NCBI GenBank assembly: GCA_023548195.1
Contig: JAJHZJ010000399.1
Location: forward strand, 6,639,100-6,703,099
Direction of reading: 5' to 3'
Length of the DNA: 64,000 nucleotides
Origin: Bettongia penicillata ogilbyi
Lineage: Eukaryota; Chordata; Mammalia; Diprotodontia; Potoroidae
Shown: one piece after another, positions 35,456 to 47,480 of the stretch
How the letters are laid out: each line of letters starts with the position of its first letter
How positions within the stretch are numbered: position 1 is the first letter of the stretch
Position numbers and translations under genes: made by a program
Notes under the pieces: model-generated
Seen by the model: the letters and a program-made list of their open reading frames with translations, nothing else
What the model was told of the DNA's origin: nothing
Databases searched by the model: none

Positions 35456-36066
35456 TGATCAAGTCCCAACCTAAAATATTGTTTTATGTGTTCGTTTTGT
35501 GTGATCCTCATTGTACTGTTGTAAAATTCTGATGACACCAGTTGCTTTAACGACTTATGTAATAAATATGAAAGATCTTGATGCCAAATGTAATAGCAAT
35601 TTAAATGGAAAGATCTTATTCATTAATAGGCCCACATGACGTGTTTAAATCATCTAGTCACATGTGGTGGGACGAGTTCACTGAACAGGTGGAAAAATAA
35701 GGTTCAAATAGAACTGAGAGGAAGTTGAGTGAGTGTGATCCTGGACAGAGAAAAGAAGACACAGGCAGGCAGGCATGGTAAGGCTCACACAATTGAATGC
35801 TTCCTTCTGAGAAAGCCCTGGTAGTGAGTGGAGGGGACAGGTGGAAACTTGGGAATGCCTTTGCTCCCTCTGGTGATCATGTTTATTAATTTATTGGTCA
35901 CCATGATAGATTTTTCTTTCTGGTAATGAGATTTGGGTTTCTAGTGTCTAAAAAAATGTTTTTCTTCTGCCTTCTGTGTGGAAAGTCTGCTACACTTTGC
36001 GATTGAGAACTATGCTGACATATTTATAGTCACCAACAGTGCTGTGAATATTGCCTTGGTGATACA
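35456..36066 (+). repeat. 3' LTR of the provirus
   Basis: About 610 bases from 'tgatcaagtcccaacc' to the terminal 'gataca'. The last 240 bases align with the 5' LTR remnant at 18,385-18,627. The polyadenylation signal position reads 'taaaaaaat' here, against AATAAA in the 5' LTR. The start is set by the TG following the purine run and is less certain than the end. Confidence 0.72.
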
Positions 36067-37135
36067 GTCAGAGAGGTAAGCTGGTGATTTATGAATTACT
36101 CAGCTTCGGAGAGACTGAAACACTTTAAGATTCATTCTCCAGAAAAATAATATTCAGAGAGAAGAGAGTCATAAAGTGGGCTAGAGGGCAAACGAAGTCT
36201 TAGGGAGTAAAATTAAAATTAACAAATATCTCAGGAAGAATAAAATTCAAAGGCCATGAACATAAGCATATAAAACATTAAAGGCAGAATAAAATATGGC
36301 TTTTACATTAGGTAAATTACTTCTGGCATCAATGAACAAATACTTTAAAACGAAAGAAAATGTCCCAACAGTTTATGAGCAGAGAACCCTGTGGAACTTG
36401 AGGAGAATATGAAAATAAAAAACACTTTTTTTAATGGTTTAAAAGAAAAAAAATAAGAATTGTGTGAATAAAATTTATGATCTGTTCAGGAAAAATAATG
36501 GATAGAAAAAACAAAATCACTAAAAACTGCTATGTTAGCTCTCACCCAAGAAACAAAAGATAAAAATAGATTACAAATTCAAGTAAAAATAAATGATTAT
36601 ATAGAAGAAAAAAGCGAAAAATCCCAATAATTTTCACACAAAATTTCACTCATGCAAACCATAGTGATTTCCAGAACAAGATATATAGACAAACTGAAGA
36701 TCAAAGTTCACTGAAAAGAACATAAGAATACATCAAGACTAAAAATCATAAGATTATTTTTATTTACCCTTCAGTAGTGACATTGACAGACAGAGTCCAA
36801 GTTCCTTCTCTTACATCTTGAAATTTACTGATTTCAAATTACAAATTGTTGGAGCCATGACTCAAATCCCTTTCTCCTGATCCCCAGGTCTCTGACCTAC
36901 AATATCAAGACTGAATGAACAAATCAATCAAGGTTGTCCCTTATAAAAAGAAGTGTAGAAAGTGACTACATAAAAGATTTAGATTTATGGAGAGAAATAT
37001 GTATACATATGTTTGTGTGTGTGCTTACATGCATGTACACATATTACACATGCATGTGTTTTGTGTGTGTATGTGACAGAGAGCAGAAATACACATAGAG
37101 ACAGAGACAAAGAGACAGAGGAATAAATACTATTT
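36067..37135. other. A-rich DNA, no gene recognised
   Basis: Flank of the provirus. A GT/CATG-rich tract lies at 37,010-37,075. Parts around 36,740-36,900 faintly resemble a core SINE. Nothing can be called firmly. Confidence 0.45.
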
Positions 37136-37450
37136 TTTTTTTAGATTTAAATTTATTTATTTCTTTTTAGTTTTCAACATTCATTTCCACAAGATTTTGA
37201 GTTCAAAATTTTCTCCTCATCCCTCCTTTCCCCTCCTACTCCAGGATGGTACACATTCTGATTACCCCTTTCCACAGTCTGCCCTCCCTTTTATCATCGC
37301 TTCCTCTTATCGCTTTCCTCTTTACTTTCTTGAAGGGCAAAATAGATTTCTATACCCCATTGCCTGTATATCTTATTTCCCAGTTTCATGTAAAAACAAT
37401 TTTTTAACATTTGTTTTTAAAACTTTGAGTTCCAAATTCTCTCAGGTAGT
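37136..37450 (-). mobile_element. L1/HAL1 3'UTR fragment
   Basis: The reverse complement of the 3'UTR: poly-T start, 'ttttcaacattcatttccac', 'gattttgagttcaaaattttc', and 'aactttgagttccaaattct' at the end. It is 5'-truncated. Confidence 0.8.
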
Positions 37451-37980
37451 GAGTTTTTGCCCCAATAGCTAGGGGATGTTTTAATATATTTTTAAGAGAA
37501 AAATAGGCTAACTTCCTATGGGCCCAGTCCTTAAGGTCTTCTGTAGGACTTCCTACTACTGAAGTGACTTCCGTGTTGTTATCAGTTAACTCTGACTGTA
37601 GGGAATTCAAATAGCCTGATGCAAGCAGCAAAATCATCAGAGTTGCCAGTGATCTCTTCACTGCCAAATTCAATGAAATTCTCTCAGTCTTCATCCTTGA
37701 TTTCTCTGAAGCTTGGACATTGTTGATGACCTATTTTTCCTTGATATTCTCTTCTCTCTAGGTTTTCATAACATTATTCTCCCCTGGTGTTCCTTCTTCT
37801 CAGGCTCCTTTGCTTTCATCCTGGTTATGCCCACTAACTGGATATTCCCCAATTCTTAGTCTTCTCTCGATAAATTTCTCTTCTATATACTATTTCTCTT
37901 CTCTCTATATACTACTTCATTTGGTAATCTCATTAATTAACATGTATTCAATTATCATCTCTGTGCTAATTATTTCTTTT
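37451..37980. other. Unrecognised DNA
   Basis: No gene seen. A CT-rich stretch runs from 37,720 to 37,950. Confidence 0.45.
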
Positions 37981-40591
37981 AATATAAATTTATTTACTTA
38001 ATTTTTTGCATTCATTTTCACAAAACTTTGGGTTCCAAATTTTCTCCCCATTTCTCCCCTCCCCCTACCCCAATACAACGAGCATTCTAATTTCCCCTAT
38101 CACCAATCTTCCCTCTCTTCTATCCTCCCTCCCGTCTCTTGTCCCCATCTTCTCTTTTGTCCTGTAGGGCCAGATGACTTTTTATTCCCCATTAACTGTA
38201 TGTCTTATTTCCTAGTAGCAACGACAATACTAAACAGTTGTTCCTAAAATTTTGAGTTCCAAATTCTCCCCATCCCTCCCTCCCCACGTTTGGGAAGGCA
38301 GGCAACTCAATATAGGCCATATTAGTGTAGTTTTGCAAATGACTTCGGTAATAGTCTTGTTGTGTTAGACTAACTGTATTTCCCTCTATCCTATCCTGCC
38401 TGCCATTGTTGCTATTCTGTCTTTTGATCCTGTCCCTCCACGAGGGTTGACTTCAAATTGCTCCCTCCTCCCATTGCCCTCCCTTCCATCATCCCCCCCA
38501 CCTTGCTTATCTCCTTCTGCCCCACTTTCATGTATAGTAAGATAGGTTTTCATACCAAAATGAGTGTGCATTTTATTCCTTCCTTTAGTCGAGTGTGAAG
38601 AGAGCAAACTTCATGTTTTTTTTCTCAGCTCTCCGTTTTTTTCCCCTCCACTAAAAGGTCTCCTTCTTGCCTCTTGAATGAGAGATAATTTACCCCATTC
38701 CATTTCACCCTTTCTCCTCCCACTACATTTCTCTCTCACCACTTACCTTAGTTTCTTTTTAAGATATGGTCCCATCCGATTCAATTCACTCTGTGCTCTC
38801 TGTCTCTCTGTGTGCGTGCATGTGTGTATGTGTGTGTGTGTGTGTGTGTTCACACAGGTATATGTGTGTGTGTGCATGTATGTGTGTGTAGGTCTGTGTG
38901 TGGTCCCACCAACTACCCAGATACTGAAACTTTTTAAGAGTTACAAATACTGTCTTTCCATGTAGGAATGTAAACAGTTCACCTTTGGTAAGTCCCTTAT
39001 GACTTCTCTTTGCTGTTTACTTTTGCATGCTTCTTATCATTCTTGTGTTTGAAAGTCAAATTTTCTTTTCAGCTCTGGTCTTTTCATCAAGAATGCTTGA
39101 AAGTCCTCTGTTTCATTGAAAAGCCATATTTTCCCCTGAAGTATTATACTCAGTTTTGCTGGGTAGGTGATTCTTGGTTTGAGTCCTAGTTCCTTTGTCT
39201 TCTGGAATATCCTATTCCACGCCCTAGAATATCAGGGAAGTTTTCCTTGATATTTTCATGAAAGATGATGTCTAGGCCCTTTTCTTGATCATGGCTTTCA
39301 GGTAGTCCCATAATTTTTAAATTGTCTCTCCTGGATCTATTTTCCAGGTCAGTTGTTTTTCCAATGAGATATTTCACATTATCTTCCATTTTTTCTTTCT
39401 TTTGGTTTTATTTGATGACTTATTGGTTTCTCATAAAGTCATTAGTCTCGATCTATTCCATTCTAATTTTGAGAGAATTGTTTCCTTCAGTGAGTTGTTG
39501 AAGCTCTTTTTCCATTTGGTTAATTCTGCTTTTGAAAGCATTCTTCTCCTCATTGCCTTTTTGAACCTCTTTTGCCAATTGAGTTAGCCTATTTTTCAAG
39601 GTGTTATTTTCTTCAGTATTTTTTTTGGATCTCCTTTACCAAGGTATTGACCCATTTTTCATGCTTTTCTTGCATCTCTCTCATTTTTCTCTTCCCAGTT
39701 TTTCCTCCATTTGTCTAACTTGATTTTCAAAATCCTTTTTGAGCCCTTCCATGACCTGAGCCCATTGGATATGTATTTCGGATGTTTGGGATACAGAGTC
39801 CCTGGCTTCTATGTCTTTCGCTGATGGTAAGCATTGTTCTTCCTCATCAGAAAGGAAAGGAGGAAATATCTCTTGACTAAGAAAGTAACCTTCTATGGTC
39901 TTTTTTTTCCCTTTTCTGGGCATTTTCCCAGCCACTTACTTGACTTCTGAGATTCCTCTCCCCCACCCCTGCCTAGATCCACCCAGCTAGTTCTTGTGGT
40001 CTGAGATTCAAATGCTGTTCCCCAGCCTCAGGGCTTTCAGTGGTGGACGGGGCTGCTATTCAATGTGAGCTTAAGTTCTGGTACTCAGGTGGGGGCAGGG
40101 CCACCTCCCAGGCTCACTTCCTGGGGGTTGATGAGGAGACTTTCAGTAATAGATCTGAGGTCCTGTCTGCTCTGGGAACACTTGGCCACTGCTGCCTCTG
40201 TCACTGTCTCTGCCGCTTCCTCCCCAGGGGGCCTGAGTTATGGAGACACCCCGCTCCCCTCTCAGCCAACCCAGAAGTCTCTCTCACTGACCTGTAGCGC
40301 CTGTGGGTGGAGGGACCTTCATGGTCACCAGAGGTTCCATCCCTGAAGCCTGCTCGAATCTGTTTCTCTTGGTGCAGCATGGCCAGGGCTGGGCTCTGCT
40401 GTCTGGTTTGTGATGGACCTTTGGGGTCTGTTTCTTAGGGCTCTCTGGAATGGAAATCTCCTCCACTGCGTTGCTGTGCTGCTTGCACTGCTCCAGAATT
40501 TGTGGGGATTTCTTTTTACAGGAAATTTATGGGCTGTGGATTCGGAGCTAGTATATGTGAGTCTTTCTACTCTGCTATCTTGGCTCCTCCC
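37981..40591 (-). mobile_element. HAL1-type element E
   Basis: Minus-strand copy with 5' end at about 40,591 ('gggaggagccaagatagcag') and 3' tail at 37,981 ('aagtaaataaatttatatt' on the minus strand). 3'UTR 37,981-39,030 with a GT/CA tract (38,815-38,900), ORF1 39,037-39,923, and a 5'UTR with one repeat unit. There is no ORF2. No clean TSD was found, so one or both flanks may have changed. Confidence 0.88.
39037..39923 (-). pseudogene. HAL1 ORF1 (copy E), internally deleted
   Basis: The start ATG at 39,923 gives 'MPRKGKKKTIEGYF' and the frame runs openly to 39,681: acidic, 'SDEEEQCLPS', then the start of the coiled coil. A frameshift follows. The RRM start 'LENRSRRDNLKIMGLPE' is in the open piece 39,186-39,389. 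About 190 bases are missing at 39,225-39,235, where the text jumps from the C-terminal domain to the RRM region, so the C-terminal RNA-binding domain is mostly lost. Confidence 0.85.
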
Positions 40592-40889
40592 TGCCTCCAG
40601 AGGTACTATTTAGAAAGAACTAGGAAAGAATCAATTGAAAATCAGTTCCTGAGTGGAGAGTTGGATGGGTGGGGACAAGAGGGAGGGAATGGGAGTGACA
40701 GTGCTAGCAGTGCCAGTGTGGAACTGTTATATTTGGGCCTTAATCCAAAAGGATCTGCCTTTAGAAATTTGAATCTGAGTGTCCCCTTATTGTAGAGCAT
40801 TTCCATCAGCATGGAAGCATGATAATGAGGGGCTACGGTTTGGATTTGGTCTTACATAGTTTGTCCGAATCAGACATTTTGTGCGGTTG

Positions 40890-41030
40890 TTTTTTTTTTT
40901 TTTTTTTTTTTTTTTAAGGTTTGAAGAGGAGAGCCTCTTAGGGACTGGGGCAAAATACTCGCACGTGTGTGCGTGCGTGTGTCTGTGTGTGTATGTGTGT
41001 GTGCATGTGTGTGTATCGAAGACAGAGATA
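40890..41030. repeat. T26 run followed by a GT-rich tract
   Basis: An uninterrupted T tract at 40,890-40,915 and (GT)n-like text at 40,964-41,015. The T run could mark the 3' end of an unrecognised minus-strand retroelement. Confidence 0.85.
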
Positions 41031-41195
41031 CACAGAGACAGAAAGAGGGTGAGAGAGTGTACATTAAAAAGACTCTAAGACTTTGGGGCACATTGTGTAA
41101 TATCATAGAATAAGAGAGTTAGAAGGGACCATAGAAGTCCGTTAGAGTTGTTTATATTTCCAAAACCAGCTTGCATGTATATGTGTGTGCATGCA

Positions 41196-41198
<3 letters not shown>

Positions 41199-41227
<29 letters not shown>
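41199..41227. repeat. (AC)n microsatellite
   Basis: An uninterrupted AC dinucleotide tract of about 29 bases. Confidence 0.95.
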
Positions 41228-42282
41228 AGCATACCCTTGTGAATCATGTGTTTTCAATGTGCTTTACTAATATTTGCAATAGATGCATTTCACAGATCAT
41301 ACATTATACTTAAATGTTACTAATGTATTTACAAAAAACCTCACCAGCTCCTTAAAAACAAAGCTAATGTCATTGCTTACTTTGGACAATGAGATTACAG
41401 TTTCCCATGACAAGATTATTTGGAGATGAAAGAATTGCTTCTACTCTGCAAAGCACAGACAATTCTCTTCCAATATTGCTTAAGGAACTCTATAAATTGA
41501 ACATCATTTATTGGTAAAGTTATAGACAATGAAACTTGGCTATGAAAGAAACTGATTTTATATTCTCCAATGGACAAACCATCAATCTACAAGATGGGGG
41601 GCAGCCCTTAGGCCAGTTGAGAGGAGAGCAATAAGAGTGATTTTCTTTTTCCTTTAATATATGACTTTATTGATCATTTCTTAATGTGGAATACCACAGA
41701 GAAAAGTGGTTCTCATATATAAACTTAATAAAGCATATACAAAATTATTTTTGAGCTGGCCATCCAGCTTATTATATATATACTGTGTTCTTTACTGAAC
41801 ACAATTTTTTTTCTTCAAAATTTTTATGCAGTTAAAAGCAGAGACCATTGTTCATAGAACTCATTCACTAGTGTTGATGTTATGATGCATGTCATCAACA
41901 CTGACCACAATCATATGTCTAAACTTTCTGGAATGCCTCTATATTTATGCTCATTTACTCAGGAAGGATCAGTGAGAGGGATTCTCCTTAAGTTAGAGTA
42001 GATATTCCTCCACTTGCTCTTAACTATAATTCAATCAATTATCTTTCCAGTATTTTTTCTGTTTACCTTGAAGATGAGATCATAGAAGAGTCAAGTGTAT
42101 TGAGAAGGGGTTGAATGGCCTGAACAAGAAAATAGCCATTAATCATTAGATTTGAAATAGAAAGCAAGTGCTTAGGGTGCTCCTACATCTCCATCGCCCA
42201 AAACTAAGTTTTTATCTAATGACTGTTTTTGCTTGTTTGTTTGTCTGTTTCTTTTTGAATGAGTGATTTTTTTAAAAAAAAA

Positions 42283-42716
42283 TATTGATTAATTTTAATT
42301 TTCAACATTCATTGCCACAAGATTTTGGGGTCCAAATTTTCTCCCATCTCTCCTCTCCCCCACACCAAAACACCATGCATTCTGATTACCTCTTACCTCA
42401 TATGCCCTCCCTTCTATCACATCTTTCCCTTTCCTAATCCCCATCTTCTCTATTTTCTTGTAGAACAAGATTGATTTTATACCCCTTTACTGTATTTATT
42501 ATTTCCCAGTTGCATGTAAAAACAATTTTTAACATTGGTTTTGAAAATTTTGGGTTCCAACTTCTCTTCTTTCCTTCCCTGCTCACTCATCTGGACTCGG
42601 AAGGCAAGCAATTCGATATAGGTCATATATGCATAGCTTTGCAAAAAGACTTATATAGTAGTTATGATGTATAACATTAAATATATCTCCCTGCATCCTA
42701 TCCTGCCCACCACTTG
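42283..42716 (-). mobile_element. L1 3'UTR fragment, interrupted by element O
   Basis: The reverse-complement 3'UTR begins 'taattttcaacattcattg' and runs through 'cagttgcatgtaaaaacaat' and 'gattttgggttccaac'-like text to about 42,716. There the 3' tail of element O starts. It is an older copy of the same 3'UTR type. Confidence 0.75.
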
Positions 42717-43967
42717 TTCATTTTTAATGTTTATTTAATTATCTTTTGTTTCCAATATCAATTTCCAAAAAATTTTGAGTTCCAAACTTTCTACACATAT
42801 CTCCCCTCCTCCACCCCAAAACACCTTGCATTCTATATTATTCCTTCCCCAATCTGCCATCTTTTCTATCACACCCCTCCAATCTCTTATCCCCATATTC
42901 TTTCTTTTCTGGTAGGGCAAGATAGATTTCTACATCCCATTACCTGTATTTCTTCTTTCCCAATTCCATGAAAATATAATTCTCATTTTTCGTTCAAAAA
43001 ACTTTGAGTTCAGGAACCAAGATGGCAGAGTAAGAGCAAAGACTCACCTAAGCTCTCGAACAAACTCTTTCAGGTACCTCTGAAAGGAGAATCTGACCAA
43101 ATTTTGGAGGTGCGGAATCCAACAGATGGTGATGGATTCGGAGCTCAGGTTGGACTGGAAGGTCCACGGGAAGGATGTGTTCTGCGGGGGTGAGCCCACA
43201 GCGAACAGCGCAGTGTGGCCAGTGCAGTGGAGGAGAAGAGACCTGAGAAACCTAAGCAATGGACGGAACCAGAGGAGCAGCACCGAGGGTGGGAGACAAG
43301 CCGAACCTGAGTCAGTGAGAGCCGCTGAGAGCCACATATCAGTGCAGCAGCTCGTGAGACCTTCAGCCCGAAGATCAAACTTTCGTAAGTCACCTACTTG
43401 ACCTTCCAGGAGCCAGGATGGCGGAGTGATGAGTAAATGCTCTCTCCTCCCCCTTGATGATTGTGAAAGAACCATAAAATATTTCCCCAGAAAAATTTCA
43501 AATTAGCAGAAAGAGTCCAGTATTTTCATAACACCTGAGATGAGGAAAATAGCTAAGGGGGATTCCTCCTATGGTAGCATAGACAAACTAGAAAGACAGA
43601 GGACCCAGGGCAGAGAAAATTCACACTAGGACCCAGGCAAGCCTCAGCACCAGGAGAGGAGCCCCGGGGGTGGGGGTGGGGGAAAACACACATTAGCATC
43701 TAGGCATGCCTCAGCTGTGCAGGGGAATCAGAAAGACAATAGGGCAGGTGGAATCACCAGCCCCTGAGCCTGATTTTGCCTCAGTTCAGCTGAGGAGATC
43801 TCCTCTGACTAGACCACACCTCCCCAACACTTAACAAGCTAAACCCAGGGCTGATCAGAGAAAAACAAAACAAAAACCTGCTTTTAGCTTTTTCACACAT
43901 AAGCTCAGCAAAAAGTTCTCTAGCCTTGGACTGAAAGAACCAGAAGCCACAACACTCAATCAACATC

Positions 43968-45043
43968 ATGAACAAGAAAAAGCAGAGGACATAAAGAACC
44001 ATAGAATCTTATAAGGACCAAAACACAAACACCAAAGAGGCCAGATCTGAGACTGTACTTCCATCTGAAACTTCAAAAGGGACTATGAACTGCTCACAAG
44101 CACAAGCAGCTCTCCTGGAACAGCTGGAGAAGGAAATAGAAGATAAGTTGGCCAATGATCTTAAAATTATGAAGAAAGAATTCACTGGTGAGAACATCTC
44201 TTTAAAAAGGAAAATAGAACAAATGGAAAAAGAAGTTCAAAAATTAACGGGAGAAAATAACTTCCTAAAAGGGAAAATGGAAAAGAAAGTACAAAAATTA
44301 ACGGGAGAAAATAGCTTCTTAAGAGGAAAAACTGGGCAGATGGAAAAGGAGATGCAAAAGTTAACGGAAGAAAACAATTTGATAAAGATTAGAACTGGGC
44401 AAGTAGAAACTTACGACTCAATGAGACAAGAAGAATCAGCCAAACAAAATCTAAAGAATGAAAAGATAGAAGAAAATGTAAAATATCTAATTGGAAAAAC
44501 AACTGACCTGGAAAATAGATCCAGAAGAGAAAACTTAAGAATTATTGGCCTACCAGAAACCCAGGATGGAGAAAAGAGCCTGGACAGTATCTTCCAGGAA
44601 ATCATCAAGGAAAACTGCCCAGAAGTATTAGATTCAGAGGGCAACATAATCATCGAAAGAATCCACCATTCCCCTCCTGAAAGGGATCCCAAACTCAAAA
44701 CTCCAAGAAATATAGTTGCCAAATTCCAGAGCTATCACGTGAAGGAGAAAGTATTACAAGCAGCCGGAAAGAAACAATTTAAATGTCAAGGAGATACAAT
44801 ACAATTACACAAGACCTTCCAGCTTCTACATTAAAAGATCGAAAGAATTGGAACCCAATATTACATAAGGCAAAGGAGTTGGGACTACAACCAAGGATCA
44901 ACTACCCAGCAAAGTTCAGCCTAACATTTCAGGCAAGGAGAAAGTCATTCAATGAAGTAAGGGATTTCCAGAGCTTCATGACCAAAATGCCAGAACTTAA
45001 TAGACAATTCGATTTTCAAACGCAGGTCTCAAGAGAATCATAA
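43968..45043 (+). pseudogene. L1 ORF1 (element J), two breaks
   Basis: The likely start is the ATG at 43,968 ('MNKKKQRT'), cut by a TAA eight codons later. The main open piece is 44,085-44,834: a coiled coil with three near-repeated 'VQKLTGEN' units (44,236-44,370), the RRM start 'LENRSRRENLRIIGLPE', and 'ERIHHSPPERD'. A one-base shift near 44,790-44,805 moves the end to the frame 44,783-45,043 ('ITQDLPASTLKDR', 'LQPRINYPAKF'), with TAA at 45,041. ORF1p binds L1 RNA as a trimer; this copy is close to intact but not functional. Confidence 0.88.
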
Positions 45044-47340
45044 AAAGGTAAACAGAGGGGGGGGAACCACTTGCTACTCAATTAGGGGAAATTGTTTACC
45101 TCCCTATAAGGGAAGATGACACCAGTTCACCTTGAAAACTGTGTGGCTATTAAGAAATACAAAAGGGATATGCATAGGAGGAAAGGGTATAAAGTAAATG
45201 TTATGATAAAAAATATGATTTAAGTATGAAAAGGGATTGTAATAGGAGGTATAAAAGGGCGGAAGCAGAAAGTGGCAAATTACATCACAAAAAGAAGTAC
45301 AAAATCATAGTAGAGGGAAAGAGGGGAGGGAGATGAGCATTGTGTGAGAGGTACTCTCATCTGATTTGTTTATAGGACGGAACAATAAACTTAAGTAGAT
45401 AATCCTAACTAGTTCTATAAGAAGTAGGAGAGGAAGGGGGAAGAAAGGGGAGGGAGGCTAAAAGAAAGGGAAGAAGCAATAAGAATTAAGGGGAGTAAAA
45501 GGGAGGGGGGCTAAAAGAAGGAGGGGAAGGCGGCAGGAGGAGGTGGTAAAAAGTGAATAGTATTGTGGAGGGGAAGGGAGACAGCAGAGCTAAAAGCACA
45601 AATGGTGGGAAAGAAGATGGAGGGAAATACACAGATTGTAATCATAACTGTGAATGTGAATGGAATGAATTCTCCCATAAAACGGAGACGGATAGCATAA
45701 TAGATTAAAACTCATAATCCAACAATATGCTGCTTACAAGAAACACATTTGAAACGGGGGGATACATGTAGGATAAAGGTCAAAAAATGGAGCAGAATAT
45801 ATTTTGCTTCAGCTGATGTAAAGAAAGGCAGGAGTAGCAATCTTAATCTCAGACAAAGCAAAAGCAGAAATAGATCTAATCAAAAGGGATACGGATGGCA
45901 ACTATATCCTGCTAAAAGGCACCATAGACAAAGAAGCAATATCATTACAAAACATGTATACTCCAAGTGGTAATCCATCCAGATCCTTAGAGGAGAGGTT
46001 AGGGGAGTTGAAGGAAGAAATTGACAGTAAAACTATACTAGTGAGGGACCTCAACCTCCCCCTTTCTGAACTTGATGAATCTAACCTCAAAAAAACAAGA
46101 AAGAAGTAAAGGAGGTAAATAAAACTCTAGATAAGGTAGATATGATAGATGTTTGGAGCAAACTGAATAGGAACAGAACGGAATATACCTTTTTCTCAGC
46201 AGTACATGGAACATTTACAAAAATTGACCATGTACTAGGACATAAAAATATCACAATCCAATGCAGAAGGGCAGATATAATCAATTCATCCTTCTCAGAT
46301 CATAATGCAATAAAAACTGTATGTAATAAAAGATAAAGCAAAAATCAGTTGGAAACTAAATAATTTAATCCTAAAGAAGGAATGGGTTAAAGAAGAAATC
46401 ATAGAAACAATCAACAACTTCATTCAAGGGATTGACAATAATGAGACAACCTACGAAATCCTATAGCATACTGCAAAAGCAATTCTTAGGGGAATTTTTG
46501 TATCTTTGAGAGAAAAAGGAGGTCTTGGTTATGACTTGGTTATGCAGTGGAAAAAGCTAGAAAAAGAACAACTTGAAATTCTCCAAGAAAATACCAAATA
46601 AGAAATATTGAAAACCAAAGGAGAGATTAATACAATTCAAATTAAGAAAATTATTGAATTAATAAATAAAACCAATAATTGGTTTCATGAAAAAACTAAT
46701 AAAATTGATAAATATTTGGTCAATTTGATTAAAAAAAGAAAGAAGAAATTCATATTACTAATATTAAAAATGAAAGGGGAGAACTCACCTCCAATGAGGA
46801 GGAAACTAAAATAATAATTAGAAATTACTTTGGGAGGGGGGGGAGGAGCCAAGATGGCAGAGTAGAAAGACTCACATATGCTAGCTCTGAAGTCACAGCC
46901 CACATATTTCCTGCAAGAAGAACTCCCTACAAATTCTAGAGCACTGCAAGGTGTGCAGAAGCACGGTGGAAAAGATTTCCGTTCCAGAGAACCCTAGAGA
47001 GCCGTCCCCAGAGGACCGTCGTGCCCTGGAAAGTGGAGTCCACCCCTGTGCTGCCCTGGCCATGCGGCCACAGAGGAGCAGATCCGAGCAGGCTTCAGGG
47101 ACGGAATCTCTGGAGGCCTGGAAGGTCCCACTGCCCACAGACCCCACAGGTCAGTGAGAGAGACGTTTCGGCTGGCTGGGAGGGAAGCAGGGTGTCTCCT
47201 TGTCTGGGCCCCCTCAGGAGGCAGTGGCAGAGGCAGCGGCAGAGGCAGTGGCAGGCGCAGAGGCAGAGGCAACAGCAGAGGCAGAGCTGGCGGCCCGGGA
47301 CTCCCAGAGGCAGCAGACAGAAGTTCAGGGCTATTACCAA

Positions 47341-47480
47341 AGGTCTCTGCATAACCCCCCTGAGAGAAATGAGCCTGGGAGGCGCTCGTGCCCCCACCTG
47401 CTCCATTATTGAAGGTCTCTGCATAAAGTCCCTGAGGGAACTGAGTCTGAGAGGCGATCCTGCCCCTACCTGAGCACCAG
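47341..47480 (+). repeat. HAL1 5'UTR tandem units, two copies (F)
   Basis: The phrase 'aggtctctgcataa' followed by 'tgagcctgggaggcg' recurs with a period of about 72 bp (47,341 and 47,413). It is the same unit that is single in copies A, C, D and E. Confidence 0.8.

Larger units (their letters stand above)
18385..36066 (+). mobile_element. ERV-L-like (class III) provirus, split by L1
   Basis: An old provirus in two parts, 18,385-20,295 and 31,981-36,066, about 6.0 kb together. The parts are separated by L1 M, whose TSD ttgaagtga joins them. The order is partial 5' LTR, primer site, gag remnant, pol (reverse transcriptase, RNase H, integrase), dUTPase, a short 3' internal stretch and the 3' LTR. 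A dUTPase located after integrase, without an evident env, is the known layout of ERV-L-type elements, which supports class III. Every reading frame carries stops and frameshifts, so it is inert. Confidence 0.8.
40592..42282. other. DNA without a recognised gene
   Basis: It holds a T26 run, GT- and CA-rich tracts and otherwise unrecognised text. A core-SINE-like scrap lies at 41,105-41,150 ('agagagttagaagggaccat'). The frame at 40,502-40,795 extends out of HAL1 E and has no motif. Confidence 0.5.

Noticed and set aside
40620..40870. Possible unique exon after HAL1 E, with balanced composition
   Set aside because: No splice-site pair, no conserved protein pattern and stops in all frames; left as unrecognised DNA.
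47021..47473. 150-codon Arg/Gly/Gln-rich plus-strand frame
   Set aside because: Made by GGCAGA-type repeats in the HAL1 F 5'UTR upstream of the real ORF1 position; the same stretch is open in several frames.
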